Positions 24,221-32,687 are shown, counted from the stretch's first letter. The stretch: 64,000 nt of DNA from Bacteroidales bacterium (GCA_016286055.1 JAEERW010000003.1:248001-312000), one strand, 5' to 3'. Made by a program: numbers and translations. Notes: generated by a model from the sequence alone, not told the origin.

Positions 24221-24441
24221 TTGACTATTATTCGCATTCAAAACAAAAGCCTCGGAAACTCTTGATTTGAAACAATCGGATAAACAAGCAATTCACGGGC
24301 GTTGTCAAGGACACTCCCAATTCCAACCATTTGTTGATGCTCGCAGCCACAAGGCGCGGGCTATATTTCTATGGTTGGAAGCGGGGTTCATCCGAGGCTC
24401 CCCGTGAATGCGAATAGATAAGGTCTGCGCCTTATTTTATG
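24221..24441 (+). ncRNA. Structured RNA 2 (leader of the methyltransferase gene, family unknown)
   Basis: A region of about 220 bases without coding potential holds nested long-range helices: 24229-24240/24405-24416 (12 bp perfect), 24248-24256/24391-24399 (9 bp perfect), 24321-24330/24371-24380 (10 bp perfect) and a GC-rich hairpin 24339-24348/24353-24361 with loop ACAA. Competing pairings are CGGGG 24382-24386 with CCCCG 24400-24404, which encloses the 3' arm of the 9-bp helix, and ATTCACGGG 24291-24299 with CCCGTGAAT 24401-24409, which would break the outer helix. A small hairpin ATAAGG/CCTTAT at 24418-24435 follows. The ATG of the methyltransferase is 44 bases further on. Landmarks and spacing match structured RNA 1. 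No reverse transcriptase or transposase is nearby, so a retron or IS end is unlikely. Confidence 0.7.
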
Positions 24442-24484
24442 CCGATAAGTGATTGATAGAAAATGCAAAAAACTATCAATCAAA

Positions 24485-25534
24485 ATGGCAGGAAACAAAA
24501 ATTTGCACGCAGCAAACAAAGCCAAAAAGGATGAGTTTTATACTCAACTTTCTGACATCGAGAACGAATTGAAGCATTACAAAGAGCATTTCAAAGGTAA
24601 AACCGTTCTTTGTAATTGCGACGATCCACGTATAAGCAATTTTTTTCATTATTTTAGTTATGGTTTTGAGCATTTGGGATTAAAGAAACTTATAACTACT
24701 TGTTACAAAAGTCAAAACAGAGACTTGTTTTCCAAAAACGATTCTGAACGAGCAATTTGGCTTGAATACAATGGCGATAAGAATGGTAACAAAGTTCCTG
24801 ACCCCGAAGAAATAGGTATTAATTATCTTAAAGGTGATGGAGATTTTCGCAGTCCTGAATGTATTGAACTTTTAAAACAGGCTGATATTGTTGTAACTAA
24901 CCCGCCATTTTCTTTATTTAGAGAATATGTTGCATTATTAATGGAGTATAACAAAAAGTTTGTAATAATTGGAAACCAAAATGCAATTACCAATAAAGAT
25001 TTTTTCCCTTTAATAAGGGATAATAAAATATGGCTTGGATATGGATTTAAAGGTGGTGCAGGTCATTTTTTATCAAATTATGAAGATGTAGCAACAGCCT
25101 CTGACCACAGAGAAGGAATGATTAGAGTTTCGGGTGTAACTTGGTTTACAAATCTTGAAATTCAGAAACGAAAAGAAAATTTGATACTTTATAAACATTA
25201 CACTCCCGAAGAATACCCAAAATATGATAATTACAATGCTATAAATGTTGATAAAACGAGCGATATTCCAATGGATTATGATGGATTTATGGGCGTTCCT
25301 ATTACATTTATGGATAAGTATAACCCTGAGCAATTTGAGATTTTGGGAATTTGTGCAGGTAATAGTAGAGTAAATAAATTCAATGGAATTGTTGAATATG
25401 AACCAATGTCGGAAGATAGAGGAGGTTGCGCGCTAATCAACAATAAACGTGTATATTCACGCATCCTAATCCGTCGCAAACAGCAAACAGAATACCGCCT
25501 TGCTGCCGAACCAAAGACTCCGTTTAACTCTTAA
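24485..25534 (+). CDS. Adenine-specific DNA methyltransferase, EcoRI methylase family
   Basis: A 349-residue N6-adenine methyltransferase closely resembling M.EcoRI, which modifies GAATTC. Family landmarks are KKDEFYTQLSDIENELKHY near the N-terminus, the SAM-site region VLCNCDDPRISNFFHYF (about residues 39-55), catalytic motif IV VVTNPPFSLFREY (about 135-147) and IIGNQNAITNKD. The ATG at 24485 gives the N-terminus expected from M.EcoRI; an in-frame GTG at 24449 would add 12 residues. The gene is clearly more AT-rich than its downstream partner. It is followed after 12 bases by a DUF262-HNH gene rather than by an EcoRI-type endonuclease. The true recognition site is unknown. Confidence 0.88.
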   Translation: MAGNKNLHAANKAKKDEFYTQLSDIENELKHYKEHFKGKTVLCNCDDPRISNFFHYFSYGFEHLGLKKLITTCYKSQNRDLFSKNDSERAIWLEYNGDKNGNKVPDPEEIGINYLKGDGDFRSPECIELLKQADIVVTNPPFSLFREYVALLMEYNKKFVIIGNQNAITNKDFFPLIRDNKIWLGYGFKGGAGHFLSNYEDVATASDHREGMIRVSGVTWFTNLEIQKRKENLILYKHYTPEEYPKYDNYNAINVDKTSDIPMDYDGFMGVPITFMDKYNPEQFEILGICAGNSRVNKFNGIVEYEPMSEDRGGCALINNKRVYSRILIRRKQQTEYRLAAEPKTPFNS

Positions 25535-25546
25535 ATACAATGACTT

Positions 25547-26632
25547 ATGGAAATTGAATTGCACAAAATCACAATCCGTCAACTTACCGACGGTTACGAA
25601 GATAAAAATGAAAGTGGCGTTACGGCTTTTGGCGGCAACCTCGATGTGCGTCCGCCGTATCAGCGCGAATTTGTTTACAAAGAAAAACAGCGCGATGCCG
25701 TTATCGACACTGTTGTAAACGGTTTTCCGCTCAATGTGATGTATTGGGCCACTCGCGACGATGGAACATACGAAATCATTGACGGTCAGCAACGTACAAT
25801 TTCCATTTGTCAGTATGTCAACGGCGATTTTGCGTATTTCTTCAAGTATTTTTACAACCTCACGCAAGACGAGGCGGAAAAAATTCTTGATTACGAACTT
25901 CAAATCTACATTTGCAGCGGCAGCGACAGCGAAAAACTCAAATGGTTTAGAACAATCAACATAGCCGGTGAAAAACTCACCGAACAGGAACTACGAAACG
26001 CCGTATATTCAGGCAGTTGGGTGAGCGACGCCAAACGTTATTTCTCCAAAAACAATTGCGCGGCATACGGCTTGGCGAGCAAGTATCTCAACGGTTCCCC
26101 CATACGTCAAGACTATCTCGAAACTGCGCTCAGTTGGATTGCCCGTAACGTTGGCATCGAGATTTATATGGGCAAACATCAGCACGACAACAACGCAATA
26201 GAACTTTGGAACTATTTTCAAAGCGTAATCTCTTGGGTGAAAGCGATTTTCCCAAAATACCGCAAAGAAATGAAAGGCGTGGATTGGGGTTTGCTTTACG
26301 ATAAGTTTCACAACCAAAACCTTAACGTTCAGCAACTTGAATCCCGAGTGTCAGAACTAATGAAAGACTCCGACGTTCAGAAAAAATCCGGCATTTATCC
26401 CTACGTTCTCGATGGCGACGAAAAGCATCTTGGCATCCGCGCCTTCGACGACAACACCAAGCGCGAAGTATATGAAAATCAGAACGGTATCTGCAAAATA
26501 TGCGGCAAAAAATTTGAAATTGAAGAGATGGAAGCCGACCACATTACGCCGTGGTGTCAAGGCGGCCACACCGTAAAAGAAAACTGCCAAATGCTCTGCA
26601 AAAAGTGCAACAGGGAGAAATCGGGGAAGTGA
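25547..26632 (+). CDS. DUF262 and HNH domain nuclease
   Basis: A 361-residue protein with an N-terminal DUF262 (ParB/Srx-like) domain carrying the DGQQR nucleotide-binding motif (IIDGQQRTIS, about residues 80-89) and PPYQREFVY before it, a helical middle, and a C-terminal HNH nuclease: CKICGKKFE (about 315), EADHITPWCQGG (about 330) and NCQMLCKKCNREKSGK with zinc cysteines. DUF262 plus nuclease is the plan of GmrSD-type and SspE-type defence proteins, where NTP binding controls cleavage. Placed 12 bases after a methyltransferase, it is probably the effector of a restriction-like pair. Whether it cuts modified or unmodified DNA is open. Confidence 0.85.
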   Translation: MEIELHKITIRQLTDGYEDKNESGVTAFGGNLDVRPPYQREFVYKEKQRDAVIDTVVNGFPLNVMYWATRDDGTYEIIDGQQRTISICQYVNGDFAYFFKYFYNLTQDEAEKILDYELQIYICSGSDSEKLKWFRTINIAGEKLTEQELRNAVYSGSWVSDAKRYFSKNNCAAYGLASKYLNGSPIRQDYLETALSWIARNVGIEIYMGKHQHDNNAIELWNYFQSVISWVKAIFPKYRKEMKGVDWGLLYDKFHNQNLNVQQLESRVSELMKDSDVQKKSGIYPYVLDGDEKHLGIRAFDDNTKREVYENQNGICKICGKKFEIEEMEADHITPWCQGGHTVKENCQMLCKKCNREKSGK

Positions 26633-26813
26633 TAAAAATATGGCAGAGAAAGTCGCCTTGCTTGGATTTTTCCATATTCCAAACTTTTTTTTCTCCCAAA
26701 AAACAATATTCAAAACTTTATTTTTTCTGCAAAATGTATCCTATGTTTTGTTGGTTTTTGCGGCTTGGGTAAAAAAAAACTCTCTGATTATCTTGTTTTC
26801 CAAAACCATTTTA

Positions 26814-26821
26814 TATATTTG
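26814..26821 (+). promoter_or_regulatory. Promoter -7 element of pyrE
   Basis: TATATTTG, leaving a leader of about 70 bases before the pyrE ATG. The leader can form a partial GC-rich hairpin (around 26832-26840 with 26868-26877) and contains the 15-mer at 26853. The 180 bases before the promoter, back to the DUF262 stop, are AT-rich and show nothing else. Confidence 0.6.
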
Positions 26822-26852
26822 CCGAAAAATAGCGCCGCCGCTCGCTTTGTCT

Positions 26853-26867
26853 ATTATATAAGGTGTG
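26853..26867. repeat. Dispersed 15-mer ATTATATAAGGTGTG, copy 2
   Basis: Exact copy of 8404-8418, here in the transcribed leader of pyrE, between the arms of a weak hairpin. Function unknown. Confidence 0.5.
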
Positions 26868-26899
26868 ACGGTGGGCGTAATAAATAACTTTACAACGCA

Positions 26900-27538
26900 A
26901 TGGAACATTTAGAAACCGACCGCCAAGTGGCAAAATATCTTCTCGACATCAAGGCCGTAGAACTTAATCCCGAATCGCCGTTTACGTGGGCATCGGGTTG
27001 GAAATCACCTATTTACACCGACAATCGCAAATCTTTGTCTTATCCGCAGGTGCGCACTTTCCTCAAAAAGAAGTTCGCCGAAATGATTAAGACTAAGTAT
27101 CCCGACACCGAACTTATCGCAGGTGTGGCTACGGGTGCTATCGCTGTGGGTGCTTTGGTGGCCGACGAACTCGACCTTCCGATGGTGTACGTGCGTAGCA
27201 GCAGCAAAACCCACGGTCTTGAAAACCAAGTGGAGGGAATTTGCCATAAAGGTCAGAAAACCATAGTGATAGAAGACCTCGTTTCTACTGGAATGAGCAG
27301 TCTTAAAGCCGTTTCGGCCCTTCGCGAAAAAGAGTGCGACGTGCAGGCTATGATGGCTATTTTTACATACGGATTTCCTGTGGCTACTCAAAGTTTTGAG
27401 CAGGCAAACTGCAAACTTTATACACTGAGCAACTACAACTCGCTGATAGAGTTGGCAATAGAAACCGGCTATGTAAAACAAGAGATGCTTCCCAAACTTT
27501 TGGAATGGCGTCAGAATCCCGAAAATTGGGGTAAATAA
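26900..27538 (+). CDS. pyrE: Orotate phosphoribosyltransferase
   Basis: Transfers ribose-5-phosphate from PRPP to orotate in pyrimidine synthesis. The 212-residue protein has the PRTase features: FTWASGWKSPIYTDNR near residue 30 (orotate site), GVATGAIAVGALVAD, the catalytic Lys/His loop SSSKTHGLENQVEG, and the PRPP motif TIVIEDLVSTGMSS (about 124-137). Full length. Its own promoter lies upstream, and the next gene follows after 31 bases. Confidence 0.95.
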   Translation: MEHLETDRQVAKYLLDIKAVELNPESPFTWASGWKSPIYTDNRKSLSYPQVRTFLKKKFAEMIKTKYPDTELIAGVATGAIAVGALVADELDLPMVYVRSSSKTHGLENQVEGICHKGQKTIVIEDLVSTGMSSLKAVSALREKECDVQAMMAIFTYGFPVATQSFEQANCKLYTLSNYNSLIELAIETGYVKQEMLPKLLEWRQNPENWGK

Positions 27539-27569
27539 TTAGTAAGTTATTATAAAACAGATAATTCCG

Positions 27570-28445
27570 ATGATGAAATCGATGACGGGATTCGGCAAGG
27601 CCGCCGCAATCCTCAACGGAAAAAACTACGAGATAGAAATTAAGTCGCTCAACGGTAAGAGTTTGGATATTAACACCAAACTGCCTGCCAACTACAAAGA
27701 GCGCGAACTTGAAATGCGCTCGATAATAGGAGAGAGGCTCGAACGCGGAAAGATTGATTTTTCGCTCACCATCACGGTGGTTTCGGGTGGCGAGGCTGTT
27801 AAGGTTAACGAAGAATTGTTGGCGTCGTACTTTAATACGATGTCGCAAATCACTGACCGTCTTAACTTTAAGCCCGACCAAACACAGTTGTTTACCACAC
27901 TTTTGCGTTTCCCTGACGTGCTTAGAAACGACCCCGAACCGCTCGACGAAAATGAATGGGAGTTTGTTAAAGCATTGCTTATCAAGGCAGTAGACGCGTT
28001 AGATAATTTCCGCACACAAGAAGGTCAAAACCTCAAAGGCGATTTTGTAAAACGCACCAACTTGATTTTGGATTATTTATCGCGTGTAGAACCGTTTGAA
28101 AAACAGCGTGTTGCACAAATCAAAGAAAGAATTGCTGCAAGGTTTGAAGAACTCAAAGGTTTAGACGTAGACCGCAACCGTTTTGAGCAAGAATTGATTT
28201 ACTACATCGAAAAACTCGACATCACCGAAGAGAAAATCCGCTTAAAAAATCACTGCAATTACTTTATCGAAACCATTGATGCACAGGAGGCTCCGGGCAA
28301 AAAACTCGGTTTTATCGCTCAGGAAATGGGTCGCGAAATCAACACACTTGGCTCCAAAGCCAACGACAGCGACATTCAAAAGATTGTGGTGATGATGAAA
28401 GACGAACTCGAAAAAATTAAAGAACAAGTATTGAACATATTGTAA
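27570..28445 (+). CDS. YicC/YloC family endoribonuclease
   Basis: A 291-residue protein of the YicC family, metal-dependent endoribonucleases linked to sRNA turnover and stationary-phase survival. It starts with the typical MKSMTGFGKA, followed by EIKSLNGKSLDI, and ends with the conserved LDITEEKIRLKNHCNYF and GKKLGFIAQEMGREINTLGSKANDSDI segments. The start may be either of two adjacent ATG codons (27570 or 27573). It lies between pyrE and fabG on the same strand with short gaps. Confidence 0.92.
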   Translation: MMKSMTGFGKAAAILNGKNYEIEIKSLNGKSLDINTKLPANYKERELEMRSIIGERLERGKIDFSLTITVVSGGEAVKVNEELLASYFNTMSQITDRLNFKPDQTQLFTTLLRFPDVLRNDPEPLDENEWEFVKALLIKAVDALDNFRTQEGQNLKGDFVKRTNLILDYLSRVEPFEKQRVAQIKERIAARFEELKGLDVDRNRFEQELIYYIEKLDITEEKIRLKNHCNYFIETIDAQEAPGKKLGFIAQEMGREINTLGSKANDSDIQKIVVMMKDELEKIKEQVLNIL

Positions 28446-28465
28446 AACAAATAAATAGACACAAA

Positions 28466-29212
28466 ATGGATTTGTTAAAAGGAAAAGTGGCTGTGATAAC
28501 AGGCGCAGCCCGCGGAATAGGCAAGGCAATTGCCCTCAAATACGCCGCAGAAGGCGCAAACATCGCTTTCACCGACCTCGCAATCAACGAGGACGCGCAG
28601 AATACCGAAAAAGAAATTGCTGCACTCGGTGTTAAAGTTAAGGCATACGCTTCAAACGCTGCCGACTTTGCTCAAACCGCTCAGGTAGTGGAGCAGATCA
28701 AGGCTGATTTTGGCCGCATCGACATTCTCGTTAACAACGCCGGCATCACTAAGGACGGACTTATGCTTCGTATGAGCGAGCAGCAGTGGGACGCCGTTAT
28801 CAATGTTAACCTCAAATCGGCTTTCAACTTTATCCACGCAATAGTTCCCATTATGATGAGTCAGCGCAACGGCTCTATTATCAATATGGCAAGCGTTGTG
28901 GGCGTTCACGGAAACGCAGGACAGAGCAACTACGCCGCTTCTAAGGCTGGTTTGATTGCTCTTGCAAAATCTGTTGCACAAGAAATGGGTCCCAAAGGCA
29001 TCCGCGCCAACGCAATTGCTCCCGGATTTATCGAAACCGCTATGACAGCAGCCCTTCCCGACAACGTTCGCGAAGAGTGGAAAAAGAAAATTCCTCTACG
29101 TCGCGGCGGCAAACCCGAAGACATCGCCGAAGTCGCCACATTCCTCGCATCGGATATGTCGGCATACGTCAGCGGTCAGGTTATCCAAGTTGACGGCGGT
29201 ATGAATATGTAA
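28466..29212 (+). CDS. fabG: 3-oxoacyl-[acyl-carrier-protein] reductase
   Basis: NADPH-dependent short-chain dehydrogenase of the fatty acid elongation cycle. The 248-residue protein has the Rossmann motif TGAARGIGKAIA (residues 12-23), NNAGIT (about 91-96), the catalytic Ser in MASVVGVHGN, the YAASKAG catalytic Tyr-Lys pair, and the C-terminal GGMNM. All residues of the Ser-Tyr-Lys triad are present. Closely spaced after yicC and followed by a strong terminator. Confidence 0.93.
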   Translation: MDLLKGKVAVITGAARGIGKAIALKYAAEGANIAFTDLAINEDAQNTEKEIAALGVKVKAYASNAADFAQTAQVVEQIKADFGRIDILVNNAGITKDGLMLRMSEQQWDAVINVNLKSAFNFIHAIVPIMMSQRNGSIINMASVVGVHGNAGQSNYAASKAGLIALAKSVAQEMGPKGIRANAIAPGFIETAMTAALPDNVREEWKKKIPLRRGGKPEDIAEVATFLASDMSAYVSGQVIQVDGGMNM

Positions 29213-29240
29213 AAAAATAAATTTTTTTATAAAAAAATTA

Positions 29241-29272
29241 GACGATACGTGATTGCGTATCGTCTTTTTTTT
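29241..29272 (+). terminator. Intrinsic terminator after fabG
   Basis: GACGATACG (29241-29249) and CGTATCGTC (29256-29264) form a perfect 9-bp stem with a six-base loop, followed by eight T. Confidence 0.88.
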
Positions 29273-29273
29273 A

Positions 29274-29281
29274 TAACTTTG
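29274..29281 (+). promoter_or_regulatory. Promoter -7 element of the muramidase-VWA pair
   Basis: TAACTTTG just after the fabG terminator, 34 bases before the start at 29316. Confidence 0.6.
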
Positions 29282-29315
29282 TAAAAGATAATTAAAATAA
29301 ATCAACACTAACATT

Positions 29316-30590
29316 ATGGGATGGCTCGCACGACTATTCGGTTTCGGTAAAAAAAAGCAGCCCGACACCGTAGACAAAAGCAACATTAAAGAATCAAAAA
29401 ACACCACAGCGGTAGCCAAGGGAATGGTAAACGCCACAACCCTCAACGCCCGCGAATCTCCGTCAACCGACGCCAAGGTGCTCTACAAACTCAAAAAACA
29501 CACCATCGTTTCGATACTTCAAAAAAAGGGCGATTGGGTAAACATCAGCACCGAAGCCGGCGAGGCGTATTGTATGGCTAAATATATCGACATCACCGAC
29601 ACTGTTCAAAAGGTGGTGGTTAACGCCAAAGTGCTCAACGTCCGTTCGTTTTACTCAACCGACAGCACCATCAACGGCAAGGTGTACGAAGGCAACGTGC
29701 TTGTGGTGGTAAGCAAGCACAAAGGTTGGTATGGCGTTGATTATAAGGGAAAAACAGGCTACGTAAGCGCCGAATTTGTTACCCTTTTGGAAGACGGCAA
29801 ATCATCTAACAACACCACCAAAAAGACCACCGACAACACCACCAAAAAAGATACCGACACTCGCGTTTTCTTCAATTCGCGTGCCGACCTCAAAAAAGTG
29901 GAACTTGCTCCTTCTAAGCAACTTTCGGCTGAGGGTCAAGACCGTTATGGCAAAATTGCCGTTAAAACTTGGAACAAATACGGCAATCTCGTTACCAAAA
30001 TCTCCAAAGAACTTGGTATTGAGGTAGAAATTGCCCTTGCGGTAATATGCGTAGAGAGCGGCGGCGACGGTTTTGCGTCCGACGGCAAAATGCTTATCCG
30101 CTTTGAAAACCACGTGTTTTACACCTATTTTGCCAAAACCGACGAAGGTAAGAAAGAATACGATAAGTACTTCACTTTCAATAAAGAAAAGAAACGCGAA
30201 GACCACAAATACCGTCACAAAAAGAGCGACGATTGGACAATTTCGCACAACGGTCAGGCCACCGAATGGGAGGCGTTTGGCATTGCCCGCGCACTCGACG
30301 AGCAGAGCGCAATGTACTCAATATCAATGGGAGCGCCGCAGGTTATGGGCTTCAACTACAAGAGCATAGGCTATACTTCGGTAAAGGATATGTACGAGGC
30401 ATTCTCAAAGGATATCCGTTATCATATTATGGCATTGTTCGACTTCTGCACCGCCAAGAGTTCGCGCGTTCAGTATCTTCTCACAGGCGATTTCCTCTCA
30501 TTTGCAAAGGAATACAACGGTCTCGCCGCTCCTGCGCAATACGAAAAACGCCTTCAACAGTACTACGAAATTTATAAAAAATTATTATAA
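29316..30590 (+). CDS. N-acetylmuramidase with two SH3b domains, no signal peptide
   Basis: A 424-residue putative peptidoglycan hydrolase. The N-terminus (GWLARLFGFGKKKQP) is short, amphipathic and basic, not a cleavable signal peptide. Two bacterial SH3 domains follow (about residues 35-92, GMVNATTLNARESPSTDA, and 98-155, VVNAKVLNVRSFYSTDS), then a Thr/Lys linker, then an N-acetylmuramidase-type catalytic domain (about 205-424) with ALAVICVESGGDGF (catalytic Glu region), RFENHVFYTYF, EWEAFGIARALDEQSAMYS and SMGAPQVMGFNYKSIGY. This domain is common in phage endolysins. It is followed after three bases by a membrane VWA protein. How a protein without signal peptide would reach the wall is the open question. 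Confidence 0.82.
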   Translation: MGWLARLFGFGKKKQPDTVDKSNIKESKNTTAVAKGMVNATTLNARESPSTDAKVLYKLKKHTIVSILQKKGDWVNISTEAGEAYCMAKYIDITDTVQKVVVNAKVLNVRSFYSTDSTINGKVYEGNVLVVVSKHKGWYGVDYKGKTGYVSAEFVTLLEDGKSSNNTTKKTTDNTTKKDTDTRVFFNSRADLKKVELAPSKQLSAEGQDRYGKIAVKTWNKYGNLVTKISKELGIEVEIALAVICVESGGDGFASDGKMLIRFENHVFYTYFAKTDEGKKEYDKYFTFNKEKKREDHKYRHKKSDDWTISHNGQATEWEAFGIARALDEQSAMYSISMGAPQVMGFNYKSIGYTSVKDMYEAFSKDIRYHIMALFDFCTAKSSRVQYLLTGDFLSFAKEYNGLAAPAQYEKRLQQYYEIYKKLL

Positions 30591-30593
30591 ATT

Positions 30594-32687
30594 TTGAAAA
30601 GCATCGTTTTAGACTATCCGTGGTATACGCTGTTGCTGTGTTTTGTGGCAGCAGCAGCCATTACCGCTGTATCTTATTATAAAAACAAACGGCTTGCCGA
30701 ATTTCAGCCCTACAAGATTTATATACTTGCAGGATTGAGATTTACCGCACTTTTTATAACGGGCATTCTTTTGCTCAACATTTTTATAAAAACGCAGACC
30801 AACCGCTCCGAAAAACCTGTTCTTCCTGTTGTAATCGACAATTCAGGTTCGATGATAATGCGTGGCGAGGGTAGCGGCGATTCACTTAAAGCATTTTATA
30901 GCACGCTAATGCAAGCCGTTGACAATCTGAAAGATAACTATAACGTTCAACTTTATACCTTTGGTTCTAACTTGTCGTCGGATACGTCGCTCAATTTTTC
31001 CGAAAAAGCCACCGACTATTCTCAAATGCTTGACGCACTTAAAAACGGACTTTACAACACCAATGCTAAATCGTTGATATTGTGCAGCGACGGTATCTGC
31101 AACAAAGGTCAGAATCCTGTTTACGCCGCTCAGCAATCGGGCTTTAAAATCTTTACCGTGGCAATGGGCGACACAACGCAATATTGCGACCTATCTATCT
31201 CAAAAACAGTGTATAACGAAACCTCTTTTCTTGGTAACGAGTTTTCTATCGAAGTTTCCGCTTCGGCAAAAATGCTCAAAGGGCAAAAATCAATCTGTGA
31301 GATAACCCACAAGGGCAAGACGGTGTTTTCTGAGCCAATCAACATCGCATCCGACGGCTATATCCAAAACATCACCGCCACGCTCAAAGCCTCCGAAAAG
31401 GGTCTGCAAAAATACACCGTTTCGCTGCGTCCGCTCAACAACGAAATCACCACCGAAAACAACACCCGCGAGATAGTTATCGACATCATCGACGACAAGT
31501 ATAAAATACTAATACTCAGCGAATATCCTCATCCCGACGTGGCTGCGCTGCGTTCGGCTTTGAGTTTCAACCTGAGTTACGACCTTACGGTTTCTACTGT
31601 CGAAGAGTTTGGCGATAAGGCAGTTACGGGATTCAACCTTGTTGCGTTGGTTCAGTTGCCCGGTGCTAACCGTCAGTTTGTCAACCGTTTAAACGAAATC
31701 AAACAAAAGTCTGTACCCACTCTTTTTGTCCTTGGCAGCAAAACAGACATCAACGAGTTCAACAACCTCAACCGCTGCATCGAAATAGAGCCTTCGGGCA
31801 ATAGTTTTGAAGACGCAATCGCCTCGGCAAACATCAATTTCCCGCTTTTTGCCTTGGAGCAGCGCACAACAGATTTTCTCACGCGCACACCGCCGCTCAA
31901 TTGCCGCTTTGGTACATACAACGTTCTCCCAGCCGCCAAAGTGCTTGCATATCAAAAGATTAAAAACGTTCAAACCACCAAACCTTTAATTGCAATCTGC
32001 GACCCGTCGGTAGCAAAATCTGCCGTAATAGCAGGGGAGGGGTTATGGCGTTGGCGCATAGACTGTTACAAGCGTTACCGCACGCACGAGATGTTCGATC
32101 AGTTTATCGGTCGCATAGTTCAGTTTCTTGTTACACGCAACAATCAGGATCAACTTTCGGTCTCGTCGCAGCGCATTTACAGCCTTGGCGAGCCGGTTTG
32201 CTTTTCTGCCAAAGTTGCCGACAAACAGATGCAGCCCATCACCGATGCCGAGGTAACAATCACAATATCAAACGATAACAACTTCCGACAAACCTACACA
32301 CTTCAACCCGCTGCCTCTGGATATTTTCTCCGTATCGACACACTCAAAACCGGCACATATAATTTCGAGTCCACCGCCAAATTCCGTGGTGGAAAACTCA
32401 CAAAATCAGGCGGTTTCTCCATAATAGAAAACTCAGCCGAAACCGAAGACCTCCGTGCCAATCACACCGTTCTTCAAAAAATGTCCACCACCACCGGCGG
32501 CAAAATGTATTATCCCGCCGACCTAACCACGATGTCGCACGACCTCATCACCCTCCGCGACGCCAAACCCGTCATCTTCACCGAAACCACCACCGCCGGC
32601 TTAATAGAGTTAAGATGGCTTTTTTATTTGATACTCATACTGTTAACCAGCGAATGGTTTTTGCGCAAGTTTTGGGGAACGGTGTGA
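30594..32687 (+). CDS. Membrane protein with von Willebrand factor A domain
   Basis: A 697-residue protein with two N-terminal membrane helices (about residues 8-27 and 41-62) and one at the C-terminus (about 670-690), giving a large periplasmic or extracytoplasmic region. The VWA domain starts with the MIDAS motif VVIDNSGSMIM (about residues 79-89) and continues with SLILCSDGICNKGQ. Beyond it are beta-sandwich regions and a glutamine amidotransferase-like stretch (DKYKILILSEYPHPDVAAL). Proteins with this plan are frequent in Bacteroidota and unassigned. It begins with TTG three bases after the muramidase stop; no better start is present. Very likely co-expressed with the muramidase. Confidence 0.78.
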   Translation: MKSIVLDYPWYTLLLCFVAAAAITAVSYYKNKRLAEFQPYKIYILAGLRFTALFITGILLLNIFIKTQTNRSEKPVLPVVIDNSGSMIMRGEGSGDSLKAFYSTLMQAVDNLKDNYNVQLYTFGSNLSSDTSLNFSEKATDYSQMLDALKNGLYNTNAKSLILCSDGICNKGQNPVYAAQQSGFKIFTVAMGDTTQYCDLSISKTVYNETSFLGNEFSIEVSASAKMLKGQKSICEITHKGKTVFSEPINIASDGYIQNITATLKASEKGLQKYTVSLRPLNNEITTENNTREIVIDIIDDKYKILILSEYPHPDVAALRSALSFNLSYDLTVSTVEEFGDKAVTGFNLVALVQLPGANRQFVNRLNEIKQKSVPTLFVLGSKTDINEFNNLNRCIEIEPSGNSFEDAIASANINFPLFALEQRTTDFLTRTPPLNCRFGTYNVLPAAKVLAYQKIKNVQTTKPLIAICDPSVAKSAVIAGEGLWRWRIDCYKRYRTHEMFDQFIGRIVQFLVTRNNQDQLSVSSQRIYSLGEPVCFSAKVADKQMQPITDAEVTITISNDNNFRQTYTLQPAASGYFLRIDTLKTGTYNFESTAKFRGGKLTKSGGFSIIENSAETEDLRANHTVLQKMSTTTGGKMYYPADLTTMSHDLITLRDAKPVIFTETTTAGLIELRWLFYLILILLTSEWFLRKFWGTV

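Noticed and set aside
24221..24441. Retron ncRNA or IS end
   Set aside because: No reverse transcriptase or transposase is encoded nearby and no target-site duplications are seen; the position before a start codon fits a leader.
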